Assembly (NCBI RefSeq): GCF_015070375.1
Contig: NZ_JADCLL010000001.1
Span: 374,501 to 438,500 of the forward strand
DNA: 64,000 bases
Direction of reading: 5' to 3'
From: Nocardioides kribbensis
GTDB taxonomy: Bacteria; Actinomycetota; Actinomycetes; Propionibacteriales; Nocardioidaceae
Shown here: positions 1 through 8,974 of the stretch, piece after piece
Numbering within the stretch: position 1 is the first letter of the stretch
Layout: each line of letters opens with the position of its first letter
The notes under the pieces: model-generated
What the model was told of the DNA's origin: nothing
Database searches by the model: none
The model's input: the letters and a program-made list of their open reading frames with translations, nothing else
Program-made: the position numbers and the translations under genes

Positions 1-296
1 CCATCTCCGTGCCGCCGCAGGCCGGTGCCGAGCTCGAGAAGCGCTTCGGCGCCGCCGCCCATCGCATGGACGGCACGCCCGGCTTCCTCGGCTTCCAGCT
101 GCTGCGCCCCGTCGCCGGGGAGTCGCGCTACTTCGTGGTCACCCACTGGGCCGACGACGAGGCCTTCGCCGCCTGGCGCGAGGGCCAGGCCGGCGCCGTG
201 CACGGGGGCGAGGGCGGCGAGCGCCGCGACCCCGTCTCCTCGGGCGCCGACCTGCTGGAGTTCGAGGTCGTCCTCGACGTCGCCGCCTCCTCCTGA
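1..296 (+). CDS. Antibiotic biosynthesis monooxygenase (ABM)-family protein, 5'-truncated by the window edge
   Basis: This is the 3' part of a small ferredoxin-fold protein. The visible residues read as an ABM/heme-monooxygenase-like domain: a helix (AELEKRFGAAAHRMDG), then GFLGFQLLRP, then YFVVTHWADDEAFAAW, the usual pattern of this dimeric alpha+beta barrel. A GTG lies at position 9, but the frame stays open to the left edge and the codons before it (Ile-Ser) fit the first beta strand of the family, so the true start is probably outside the window. The family includes heme-degrading and quinone-oxidising enzymes and many members of unknown substrate. No Asn or His known from IsdG-type catalysis can be assigned with confidence, so the reaction is left open. 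It converges on the acyl-CoA ligase downstream. Confidence 0.75.
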   Translation, partial: ISVPPQAGAELEKRFGAAAHRMDGTPGFLGFQLLRPVAGESRYFVVTHWADDEAFAAWREGQAGAVHGGEGGERRDPVSSGADLLEFEVVLDVAASS

Positions 297-324
297 CCCG
301 CCGATCGACCCGCTGGTCGGGCCC

Positions 325-1878
<1,554 letters not shown>

Positions 1879-2070
1879 CGGACCTCCTGGCTGGTCGCCC
1901 GGCGGCACGCCGGGCGGACGAGTCTCCTGGACCCTCCTGGACGGGGAGTGACGCGGGCCACTCTAGTGAGACCAGGTTGCCTCGCCGCTGGCCCGACGCG
2001 CCGGGCGCGACGAGCGGTCGCTCCCCCGCGCCCGGTGGTCGTGCCGGCAGCAGGGCGCCGGGGTGGTGAG

Positions 2071-2109
2071 GATGAGAACCCTCTCATCGCGGTCTCACGC
2101 CCGACCCAC
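2071..2109 (+). promoter_or_regulatory. Candidate response-regulator operator A (inverted repeat plus 11-bp-phased CTCAY boxes)
   Basis: GATGAG (2071-2076), six bases, then CTCATC (2083-2088) make a perfect inverted repeat. From the second arm, boxes CTCAT (2083), CTCAC (2094) and CCCAC (2105) recur every 11 bp. A -10-like CAGGAT follows at 2117-2122, so the array overlaps the -35 region of the gene starting at 2133. Direct repeats with about 11-bp phasing are the known binding mode of OmpR/PhoB-type regulators, and one is encoded in this operon. The same layout occurs at 6345-6383. Binding itself is inferred. Confidence 0.65.
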
Positions 2110-2132
2110 GATGAGGCAGGATCGTCCTCGTC

Positions 2133-2561
2133 ATGAACATCGTGTGGAAGGTCGTCGTCGCCCTGGCGCTGCTGCTGCCCGTGGGCGGCTACGTCGCGGG
2201 CTCCCTGGCCGCCAACTCCAGTGACGGCCCGGCTCCCCGCGACCCGGTCGTGATCTCCCCGGCGGCCTCGCCCGACACCGACCCCGCCCGCGCCGCCGGC
2301 GACGACCGCGGCGGAGAGCGGTCCGACGACGAGCGCTCCGACGACCGGTCGGACGACCGCGACGACGACTCCGACGAGCGCGGGGACGACTCCGGTGGCG
2401 TCGACGTGGTCGCGCCACGACCCGGCGAGGTCGACGACGACAGCGGCCCCGGCAGCGGTGACGACGGGGACGACGACGGGGACGACGACACCGATGACGG
2501 CGGGGACGACGGGGACGACGGGGACGACGGGGACGACGACGGCGGGGATGACGACGACTGA
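2133..2561 (+). CDS. Small membrane-anchored or secreted Asp-rich protein
   Basis: A 142-aa protein of no recognised family. Residues 5-27 are a hydrophobic segment (VWKVVVALALLLPVGGYVAG) with a Lys before it, so it is exported or anchored with the rest outside. From about residue 55 it is dominated by Asp with Gly, Ser and Arg, and the last 40 residues are nearly all Asp and Gly, encoded by perfect 9-bp repeats. Such polyacidic tails can bind Ca2+ or other cations, but nothing here proves that. It is the first gene of a three-gene operon with a sensor kinase and response regulator; its stop overlaps the kinase start by 14 bases, implying coupled translation. Its promoter carries operator A. 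A role as ligand, cofactor or target of the kinase is an inference from position. Confidence 0.75.
   Translation: MNIVWKVVVALALLLPVGGYVAGSLAANSSDGPAPRDPVVISPAASPDTDPARAAGDDRGGERSDDERSDDRSDDRDDDSDERGDDSGGVDVVAPRPGEVDDDSGPGSGDDGDDDGDDDTDDGGDDGDDGDDGDDDGGDDDD
2502..2537 (+). repeat. Four perfect tandem copies of GGGGACGAC inside the Asp-rich gene
   Basis: Copies lie at 2502, 2511, 2520 and 2529. Each 9-bp unit encodes Gly-Asp-Asp, so gain or loss of units changes the length of the acidic tail without shifting the frame. Confidence 0.9.
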
Positions 2562-4176
2562 CGCGCCCCGCACCGCGACCGACGCCCGACCACGCCGGTC
2601 GGGCGTCTCGGTGCGGGTGCGCATCACCGCCACCGTGGCCCTGCTCGTCGCGCTCGCGCTGACGGGCGCCGGCTTCATCGTCTACGCCATCGAGAGCCAG
2701 CGCCTCGACCGGCAGTCGGCCGAGGAGGTCGACCAGGAGCTCGACGAGTTCGCCCGGCTCGTCGCCGACGGCCGCGACCCCGAGACCGGTGAGGCCTTCC
2801 CCGCGATCCGCCCGCTCATCGACCTCTTCATGGGCCGCAACGTCCCCGACGACGACGAGCTGCTGGTGGGCTGGATCGGCGACGGCCCCAAGGTGAGCTT
2901 CCCCGAGGACGACCTGGTCTACGACCCCGGCTTCCGCGCGGCCACCGCTCCCCTGGTCACCGGCGGCGGGTCGACCACCCTCGACACCGCGCAGGGCGAG
3001 GTGCTCATCGCCTCCCAGCCGATCACGCTGGCCGGCTCCGACGCGGTGGCCCCCGACGCCAGCGGGCCCTCGACCGGCGCCCTGGTCGTCGTGGTCTACC
3101 TCGACGAGGACCGCGCCGAGCTGCTCGACACCATGCGCACCTACGGCATCGTGGCGCTGCTGTCGCTGCTCGCGGTCATCGCCTTCGCCTTCTGGCAGTC
3201 GGGCCGGCTGCTGGCGCCGTTGCGCACCCTGCGGCTGACCGCCGAGGAGATCGGCGACACCGACCTGTCGCGGCGCGTGCCCGTGCGCGGCAACGACGAC
3301 ATCACCGCGCTCACCCTCACCGTCAACGGCATGCTCGACCGGCTCGAGGACTCCTTCGCCGGCCAGCGACGCTTCCTCGACGACGCCGGCCACGAGCTCA
3401 AGACGCCGCTCACCGTGCTCCGCGGCCACCTCGAGCTCCTCGACGTCGGCTCCCGCGAGGACGTCGAGGAGACCAAGGGCCTGCTGCTCGACGAGGTCGA
3501 CCGCATGGCGCGCCTCGTCGGGGAGCTCATCCTGCTGGCCAAGAGCGACCGGCCCGACTTCGTCACCACCGGCCCGGTCCAGCTCGGCCGGCTCACCGAG
3601 GACCTGCTGTCCAAGGCCAGTGCCCTCGGTGAGCGTGCCTGGCGCCTCGACGCCGCGGCCGAGGTCGAGGTCGACCTCGACGAGCAGCGCGTCACCCAGG
3701 CGGTGCTCCAGCTGGCCGACAACGCGGTCAAGCACACCCGCCCGGGCGCGGAGGTCGCGCTGGGCTCGTCGTACGACGGGCGCGACGTGCGGCTGTGGGT
3801 GCGCGACACCGGGCCCGGCGTGCCCGCCGGCGACCGCGAGCTGGTCTTCACCCGCTTCGGGCGCAGCGCCGTGCCCGAGGGCGACGAGGGCTTCGGGCTG
3901 GGCCTGTCGATCGTGGCCGCCATCGCGGAGGGCCACGGCGGACGCGTCGAGCTCGACGACGCCGAGCCGCACGGCGCGCGCTTCACCCTCGTGCTGCCCT
4001 CGCGCTCCCACGGCGCACCCGACGTCACCGCCACCCGGACGCTGCCCGCCCTGCGGGCCGTGACCGGGCCCGACGGCACCACCCGCACCACCACCGTCAC
4101 CAGCACCAGCACCAGCACCGACACCGACACGCGGCCCGTGAGGGCCCTCCAGGAGGACTCGTGGCCCGCATCCTGA
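2548..4176 (+). CDS. Membrane sensor histidine kinase (HAMP-HisKA-HATPase)
   Basis: A 542-aa two-component sensor. After an Arg-rich N-terminus come a transmembrane helix (about residues 24-45), an acidic extracytoplasmic domain of about 145 residues, a second helix (about 193-212, TYGIVALLSLLAVIAFAF), a HAMP linker, the dimerisation/phosphoacceptor helix with His282 in DDAGHELKTPL, then the ATPase domain with N box LADNAVKHT, G1 box DTGPGVP and G2 box GFGLGLSIV. The tail after about residue 490 is Thr/Ser-rich low complexity. The frame is open further upstream, but that stretch is only the alternate reading of the Asp repeats; ATG 2548 overlaps the previous stop in a coupled arrangement. It overlaps the response regulator by 16 bases, so the two are cognate partners. 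The ligand is unknown. Confidence 0.92.
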   Translation: MTTTDAPRTATDARPRRSGVSVRVRITATVALLVALALTGAGFIVYAIESQRLDRQSAEEVDQELDEFARLVADGRDPETGEAFPAIRPLIDLFMGRNVPDDDELLVGWIGDGPKVSFPEDDLVYDPGFRAATAPLVTGGGSTTLDTAQGEVLIASQPITLAGSDAVAPDASGPSTGALVVVVYLDEDRAELLDTMRTYGIVALLSLLAVIAFAFWQSGRLLAPLRTLRLTAEEIGDTDLSRRVPVRGNDDITALTLTVNGMLDRLEDSFAGQRRFLDDAGHELKTPLTVLRGHLELLDVGSREDVEETKGLLLDEVDRMARLVGELILLAKSDRPDFVTTGPVQLGRLTEDLLSKASALGERAWRLDAAAEVEVDLDEQRVTQAVLQLADNAVKHTRPGAEVALGSSYDGRDVRLWVRDTGPGVPAGDRELVFTRFGRSAVPEGDEGFGLGLSIVAAIAEGHGGRVELDDAEPHGARFTLVLPSRSHGAPDVTATRTLPALRAVTGPDGTTRTTTVTSTSTSTDTDTRPVRALQEDSWPAS

Positions 4177-4838
4177 TCGTCGAGGACGAGGCGCGCATCG
4201 CGTCGTTCGTGGCGAAGGGTCTCAAGGCCGACGGCCACCAGGCGACCGTCGTGGGCGACGGCCCCGGCGGGCTCGACCACGCCCTGAGCGGCGACTACGA
4301 GCTCATGGTGCTCGACATCGGCCTGCCCGGCATGGACGGCTTCGAGGTGCTCGACCAGCTGCGCTCCCAGGGATCGCGGATGCCGGTCATCGTGCTCACC
4401 GCGCGCGACTCGGTGGGCGACACCGTGACCGCGCTGGAGAACGGCGCCGACGACTACATGCCCAAGCCCTTCCGCTTCGCCGAGCTCCAGGCGCGCATCC
4501 GGCTGCGCCTGCGCCAGGCCCCCGGCAACGAGGGCGGCGGGGGCCGCTCGGGCGACGTGGTCGAGGCCGGCGGGGTGGCGCTCGACGTGCGCACGCGCCG
4601 CGCCACCGTCGACGGACGCCAGGTCGACCTCTCGGCGCGTGAGTTCACCCTCGCCGAGATCTTCATGCTCAACGCCGGCCAGGTGCTCTCCCGCGAGCAG
4701 CTGCTCGACCACGTGTGGGGCTTCGACTTCGACCCCGGCTCCAACGTGGTCGACGTCTACGTCGGCTACCTGCGCAAGAAGTTCGGCGCCCCGACCATCG
4801 AGACCGTCCGGGGCATGGGCTACCGCTTCGTGCCCTGA
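4161..4838 (+). CDS. OmpR/PhoB-family response regulator, partner of the upstream kinase
   Basis: A 225-aa cytosolic transcription factor. The receiver domain has the acidic pair ED in ILIVEDEA, the phosphoacceptor Asp52 in LMVLDIGLPGMDG, Thr80 in VIVLTARD and Lys102 in YMPKPF. The C-terminal winged helix reads LSAREFTLAEIFMLN, then LSREQLLDHVWGFDFDPGSNVVDVYVGYLRKK and the final GMGYRFVP. GTG 4161 is chosen because AGGAGG lies four bases before it inside the end of the kinase gene. Members of this family bind direct repeats of about 11-bp period; exactly such repeats sit before its own operon and before the convergent 5883-6278 gene. It therefore probably controls both, a testable inference. 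Confidence 0.93.
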   Translation: MARILIVEDEARIASFVAKGLKADGHQATVVGDGPGGLDHALSGDYELMVLDIGLPGMDGFEVLDQLRSQGSRMPVIVLTARDSVGDTVTALENGADDYMPKPFRFAELQARIRLRLRQAPGNEGGGGRSGDVVEAGGVALDVRTRRATVDGRQVDLSAREFTLAEIFMLNAGQVLSREQLLDHVWGFDFDPGSNVVDVYVGYLRKKFGAPTIETVRGMGYRFVP

Positions 4839-4862
4839 GCCCGCCCGTCCCCACGACGAGAA

Positions 4863-4902
4863 CCGCGGCGGGGGGCCCGGGGACAGGGGCCTCCCGCCGC
4901 GG
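4863..4902. terminator. GC-rich hairpin between convergent operons
   Basis: CCGCGGCGGG (4863-4872) pairs perfectly with CCCGCCGCGG (4893-4902), with a further GGCCC/GGGCC inner stem. It has no U-tract, which is common in actinobacteria. It sits between the response regulator and the convergent kinase gene and could serve both strands. Confidence 0.55.
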
Positions 4903-4970
4903 CGCGGTGGAGGGGGGACTGGCGGAGGATCGTGCGGAGCGTGGTGCGGACGGGGCGGGTACGCCGCGTC

Positions 4971-5849
4971 TCAGCGCACCTTCCAGCCCGCGAGCCGGGC
5001 CCGCGGCTGGGCGGCGAGCACCGGCTCGAGGGCCTCGGCCACCTCGTGTGGCAGCGGACGGTCCTCGGGCCGCTTCTCGAGACCGGCGTAGACGATCTTG
5101 GCCACGTCGGCGGGCACGGCGTCGGGGAGCCGGTAAGGGTCCTGGGACACCTGCGGGTAGCGCACCCGCACGTCGTCGGAGGTCAGGTCGCCGTCGTCGA
5201 AGGCGCGGTAGCCCGCCACCGCCTCGAAGAGGGTCGCGGCCAGCCCCCAGACGTCGCTGGCGTGTCCGGGGGTGCCGGTGCGGGGCGGGTCGGCCTGCTC
5301 GGGGGCGAGGTAGGCGTCGGTGCCGATGACGTGGTCGAGGGTCTCGGCCGCGGCCAGCGGGCGCGCCACCGAGAGGTCGATCAGGCGCGCGGGTGCGCCC
5401 ATGATGATGTTGCTCGGCTTCACGTCGAGGTGGGTCCAGCCGAGGTGGCGCAGGTAGTGCAGCGCCGAGGCGACCTCGATGCCGAGCGGCAGGTACTGCT
5501 GCGGCTGGAGCGGGCCGTAGCGGCGTACGAGCGAGGACAGGCGGGGCCCGTCGAGGTGCTCGAGCACCAGGTGGGGCCGCTCCCCCTCCAGCTCGTGGCG
5601 CAGGCCGCGGACGACGGCGGGGTGGTTGACGACGGCCAGCGCCTCGATCTCACGGCGCAGGCCGCGGATGCTCGAGCGGTCCTCGACCTTGGCCGGCCGG
5701 ACGATCTTCACCACCACCGGGGCGTAGGTGATCTCGTCGAAGGCCAGGTAGGCCTCGTAGGACGACCCGCCCCCGAGCAGCCGCATCGCGGTCAGCTCGC
5801 GGGTGATCGGGTCGCCCTCGCCCAGGCCCCAGGTGCTCGGCTTGCTCAT
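4971..5849 (-). CDS. Soluble Ser/Thr protein kinase (Hanks-type)
   Basis: A 292-aa protein that is almost only a kinase domain, with no membrane helix or sensor domain. Visible elements: Gly-rich loop LLGGGSSYEAY (25-34), VVVKI with Lys48, the helix-C Glu in LRREIEA, the catalytic loop THLDVKPSN with Asp142, APEQ, and SDVWGLA in subdomain IX. The Mg-binding DFG is replaced by DLS (Asp158 in LIDLSVA), so Asp is kept but Phe-Gly is not. ATG 5849 has a strong GGAGGGG. It follows the secreted Asp-rich peptide gene by 33 bases on the same strand with no terminator, so the two are probably co-transcribed from the promoter bearing operator B. This would put a Ser/Thr kinase in the same regulon as the two-component pair. 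Substrates are unknown. Confidence 0.88.
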   Translation of the reverse strand: MSKPSTWGLGEGDPITRELTAMRLLGGGSSYEAYLAFDEITYAPVVVKIVRPAKVEDRSSIRGLRREIEALAVVNHPAVVRGLRHELEGERPHLVLEHLDGPRLSSLVRRYGPLQPQQYLPLGIEVASALHYLRHLGWTHLDVKPSNIIMGAPARLIDLSVARPLAAAETLDHVIGTDAYLAPEQADPPRTGTPGHASDVWGLAATLFEAVAGYRAFDDGDLTSDDVRVRYPQVSQDPYRLPDAVPADVAKIVYAGLEKRPEDRPLPHEVAEALEPVLAAQPRARLAGWKVR

Positions 5850-5882
5850 CTCGTCCCCTCCGTCGTCCGCGGGCCCGGACCG

Positions 5883-6278
5883 TCAGCCGCGGGTGTCGTT
5901 GCGCGAGGCGTCGTTGGTCTGGTTGGCGGAGAAGTCGCGGGTGCGGTCGCCGCCGTCGCGCGTGAAGTCCTTGGTCTTGTCGCTGCGCGAGACGTCGCGG
6001 TCGCGGCTGGCCTTGGTGAAGTTGCTGTTGGTGCCGTCGTTGGTCGACTTGCTGGCGCCGGTGTTGGTGCCGCCGGTGTTGTCGCCGTTGGTGTCGTCGT
6101 CGCGGTTGCCCGTGTCGTCGTCATCGTCGTCGTCGACGCTCATCACGACGTCGGCGGTGTCCTCGTCACGCTTGGCGAAGGCGTCGTCGGCGTTGGCGAT
6201 CGGGGCCTGGAACGCCAGCAGACCGCCGGTGAGGGCGGAGGCCAGGGTGAGCGAGCCGATGGTGGCGATCTTCTTCAT
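5883..6278 (-). CDS. Secreted Asp/Asn/Thr-rich small protein
   Basis: A 131-aa protein with a clear Sec signal peptide: MKK, a hydrophobic core (about residues 6-24), and a likely cleavage site after ANA (about residue 29), leaving a mature protein of about 100 residues. The mature part is hydrophilic and disordered-looking, with a run of seven Asp (about 49-56) and repeated short DRT/DFT/NDT motifs, and no Cys. No known family is recognised. ATG 6278 is preferred over an upstream extension because it follows AGAGGAAG and begins the signal peptide. Its promoter contains operator B, the twin of the operator before the Asp-rich protein/kinase/regulator operon. The shared acidic composition and shared operator suggest a common function, possibly cation binding at the cell surface (inference). 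Confidence 0.8.
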   Translation of the reverse strand: MKKIATIGSLTLASALTGGLLAFQAPIANADDAFAKRDEDTADVVMSVDDDDDDDTGNRDDDTNGDNTGGTNTGASKSTNDGTNSNFTKASRDRDVSRSDKTKDFTRDGGDRTRDFSANQTNDASRNDTRG

Positions 6279-6344
6279 GGTGCTTCCTCTCGTGGGTCCG
6301 CCGGATGGTCCGGCGGGTGATGAGGAAGACTCTGACGGCCGGGG

Positions 6345-6383
6345 GTGAGGCCGCCATGAGCCTCGGATGAGGGCACTCTCATC
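6345..6383 (-). promoter_or_regulatory. Candidate response-regulator operator B, twin of operator A
   Basis: Read on the minus strand: GATGAG (6383-6378), six bases, CTCATC (6371-6366), giving the same inverted repeat and spacer length as operator A. CTCAT boxes begin at 6371 and 6360 and CTCAC at 6349, exact 11-bp steps. A -10-like CAGAGT lies at 6334-6329, leaving a leader of about 45 bases before ATG 6278. The match in motif, order, spacing and orientation between two operons 4 kb apart is hard to attribute to chance. Confidence 0.65.
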
Positions 6384-6437
6384 CACGACGGGCCGCAGGG
6401 GTGAGGCGCACCCTGCAGACGCCGGGTCGGCGCCGGG

Positions 6438-7367
6438 TCAGCGCCGCCAGACGGCCAGGCGTCGCGACGAGGTCGGCTCGGTCGGCGGGGAGTCGGTCTG
6501 GGCCCACACCCGCCGCCAGGTGGCCACCGCGGGGCCCGAGGGGTCGGGGGTCTCGCCGCGGGCGGCACGCCCCCGGGCCTCCCACCAGGTGGTGGTCTCC
6601 TCGTCGAGCAGCGCGGCCACGGCGTCGCGCACCCTCGGCGCGAAGTCGCGCACCGACTCGCCCTCGCGCGGTCGCAGCGGCTCGCCGAAGCGCACGGTCA
6701 GCTGGCGCCGTCCGCGACCGGGCCACCCCTGGCCGCGCGGCATCGCCGCGAAGGTGCCGCGGTGGGCCACCGGCACGACGGGCACGCCGTGCTCGTGGGC
6801 CAGCCAGGCCGCGCCCATCCGGAAGCCCGACATCCAGCCGTCGGTCGACCGGGTGCCCTCGGGGTAGATGACCAGGCTCCAGCCGTCGGCCAGCACCTCG
6901 CCGGGCGTCGCGGTGAGGGTGCCGCCGCGCCGGTCGATCGGGAAGGTGTTGAACAGCAGCGAGGAGCCCACCGCGCGCCACCAGGTGTCGAAGAAGTAGT
7001 CGGCCGCGGCGGCCACCGCCGTGCGCCGCCGCCACGCGTCGGGCAGCGAGAGCAGGATGAGCGGGGTGTCGAGGTGGGAGGCGTGGTTGGCCACGAAGAT
7101 CACCGGGCCCTCGACCCGCTCGAGCACGTCGAGGCCCTCCACGCGGGTGCGCACCTGGCTGCGGAAGAGCGGCTCCAGCCCGCCGCGCTGCGCCACCTCG
7201 CGGGCGGCCACGGCCGAGGGCCGGCGCGACCAGTCGGAGGGGAACACCCGCGGGCGCGCCGCGGGCACGTAGGGCTCGGCCGAGCGCGGCACCTGCGCCC
7301 GCCTCCCCCAGCGCCAGCCGCGCGCCGTGCGGCGTACGTCGTCGACACCCTCGCTGACGAAACCCAT
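6438..7367 (-). CDS. 1-acyl-glycerol-3-phosphate acyltransferase-like protein (PlsC family)
   Basis: Predicted 309-aa membrane-associated acyltransferase. It carries block I NHASHLDTP (the NHxxxxD catalytic pair) and block III VIYPEGTRSTDG, the substrate-binding PEGTR motif. An extension of about 90 residues precedes the catalytic domain and a 60-residue Arg/Pro-rich tail follows. ATG 7367 has GGGAG upstream. It is the last gene of a minus-strand run after the LarA-like, alcohol dehydrogenase and reductase/HAD genes, separated from the LarA-like gene by 23 bases. In that setting it may acylate a reduced or ether-type lipid intermediate rather than serve general phosphatidate synthesis, but this is inference; the acyl acceptor cannot be read from sequence. 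Confidence 0.85.
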   Translation of the reverse strand: MGFVSEGVDDVRRTARGWRWGRRAQVPRSAEPYVPAARPRVFPSDWSRRPSAVAAREVAQRGGLEPLFRSQVRTRVEGLDVLERVEGPVIFVANHASHLDTPLILLSLPDAWRRRTAVAAAADYFFDTWWRAVGSSLLFNTFPIDRRGGTLTATPGEVLADGWSLVIYPEGTRSTDGWMSGFRMGAAWLAHEHGVPVVPVAHRGTFAAMPRGQGWPGRGRRQLTVRFGEPLRPREGESVRDFAPRVRDAVAALLDEETTTWWEARGRAARGETPDPSGPAVATWRRVWAQTDSPPTEPTSSRRLAVWRR

Positions 7368-7390
7368 CGCTGTCTCCCTCGCCCCGCCGC

Positions 7391-8974
7391 TCAGACCCGC
7401 ACGTCGGCGACGAGGTGGGGCGGGTTGTGGAGGTAGGTGATCGACGGGCTCGAGCCCACCGAGCCCGACACCATCTCGAGGGCGTCGGCCAGCGTCGACG
7501 CGGCGCGGAAGCCCAGCCGCGCGGCGACCCGGCGGTCGCCACCGACCCACACGACGTCGCCGACGTGGTCCATCGCGTGCGCCGCCCAGTACCACATGTA
7601 GAACGGGTGGACGCCGTGGTAGGCGTGGGAGGTGCGGTAGAGGTGGCGGTACCAGTCGTCCTCGGCGAACTGCCGCTCGTACTTCTCCGAGAGCACCACG
7701 GGGTCGGTCGTCTCGGAGAGCACCTCCTCGTAGAAGTCGACGTAGGAGGGGTGGTGCAGCTGGTTGAAGCCCTCGTCGAGGGGGTGGTAGAGGATGACCG
7801 CCCCGCCGCGGCGGACCACCGGGTGGTTGCGGTAGGAGTTGAAGTAGTAGCCCAGCCCCATGCACGTGGCGAGCACGGGGTTCATCGAGCTGCCGACGTT
7901 GTAGGGGCCCAGGAACGGCACCCCGAGCACGAGCACGTCGGAGGCTCCGTCGACCTCCACCAGCTGCTGGCGGTGCACCCGCTCCAGGGTCTGCTCGTGG
8001 ACCGCCTCGACCTCGCCGGCGGCGATGCCGGTCAGGCCGTAGGGCGCACGCAGGTCGTGGAAGATCTTGTGCCGCAGCTTCGCGGGGGCGAGCGCCAGCC
8101 CGCGGCGGGCCGCGAGCATCGAGGCCTGGTCGCGCAGCGACCACTCCCACTCACGCTTCATGAGGAAGTCGAAGGGCGCCGGGAAGACCTGGTTGTCGAG
8201 CGTGGTCTCGATCTGGAAGACCGCCACGTGCTCCTTGATCACCCGCCCGATGCGCCACGCCGAGTGGTGCATCGCCGACTTCTTGTGGTCCATGAAGGAG
8301 CGCGAGTGCACCATCGTGCGCGGGTTGTGGTGGTGGCGCAGCGAGCGGTAGGAGGCCAGGCCGATGCCGACCGACTTGTGCCCTCCGTCCATGGCCACGA
8401 GGTTGACGTTGACGTAGACCAGCAGGTCGGACTCCGCGGCCCGCTTGCTGATCTCGATGTCCTCGCCCTCGTCGGTGGTGCCGAGGTGGGTGAGGTTGTC
8501 GCGGTCCTCGGCGTCGAAGTTGTAGAGCTTGCCCTGGGGGTGGAAGGAGCGGAAGACGCGCTCACCGACGATGTGGCGCAGCTCCGCCGTCGTCATCCGG
8601 CGGTGCAGGGCGTTGGCGGCGATGATCTCGACGTCGTCGACGCCGGCCTCCGCGGCCAGGGTGAGCACCTGCTCGATCACCCGCTGGCGGATGTCGGGGG
8701 CGCGCATCGGGGGCAGCGGCAGCGAGACGTCGTCGAAGGCGATGGTCAGCCGCATGCCCGGGAAGAGGCGCTCGGGCAGCGGGTCGGAGCCCAGCGGGTG
8801 GAGCAGGGCGTCGGTGATCGCGGCCTCCACGTCGCGCACGGCCGGCAGCGACTCGGGCGGGTAGACCACGCGCGTGCCCTGCGGGAAGTCCTCGAGCCGG
8901 AAGCCGAGGCCCTCGTGCACGAGGAGCGGAGGCGTGCGGTCGTCGACCTCCAGGACGAATCCGGGACGGGGCAC
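7391..8974 (-). CDS. LarA-like (lactate racemase domain, DUF2088) protein
   Basis: A 527-aa protein with the LarA fold. LarA is a nickel-pincer (NPN) enzyme that racemises 2-hydroxy acids. Matching elements: FDDVSLPLPP, which resembles the N-terminal DDxTRP region; AANALHRRMT with His124, at the site of the first catalytic His; and GGHKSVGIG with Lys200, which fits the cofactor-anchoring Lys, followed by an HHH run at 214-216. It is about 100 residues longer than LarA and rich in Trp/Tyr/His near the C-terminus (FYMWYWAAHAMDH). GTG 8974 shares one base with the stop of the alcohol dehydrogenase gene (TAGTG), so the two are coupled. No larB, larC or larE cofactor genes are in the window. The actual substrate is probably another 2-hydroxy acid or lipid alcohol; unproven. 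Confidence 0.78.
   Translation of the reverse strand: MPRPGFVLEVDDRTPPLLVHEGLGFRLEDFPQGTRVVYPPESLPAVRDVEAAITDALLHPLGSDPLPERLFPGMRLTIAFDDVSLPLPPMRAPDIRQRVIEQVLTLAAEAGVDDVEIIAANALHRRMTTAELRHIVGERVFRSFHPQGKLYNFDAEDRDNLTHLGTTDEGEDIEISKRAAESDLLVYVNVNLVAMDGGHKSVGIGLASYRSLRHHHNPRTMVHSRSFMDHKKSAMHHSAWRIGRVIKEHVAVFQIETTLDNQVFPAPFDFLMKREWEWSLRDQASMLAARRGLALAPAKLRHKIFHDLRAPYGLTGIAAGEVEAVHEQTLERVHRQQLVEVDGASDVLVLGVPFLGPYNVGSSMNPVLATCMGLGYYFNSYRNHPVVRRGGAVILYHPLDEGFNQLHHPSYVDFYEEVLSETTDPVVLSEKYERQFAEDDWYRHLYRTSHAYHGVHPFYMWYWAAHAMDHVGDVVWVGGDRRVAARLGFRAASTLADALEMVSGSVGSSPSITYLHNPPHLVADVRV

Noticed and set aside
2395-2547. Thr-rich N-terminal extension of the first sensor kinase
   Set aside because: It is only the alternate reading of the GACGAC repeats of the Asp-rich gene; ATG 2548 with the stop overlap is the natural start and leaves a normal kinase N-terminus.
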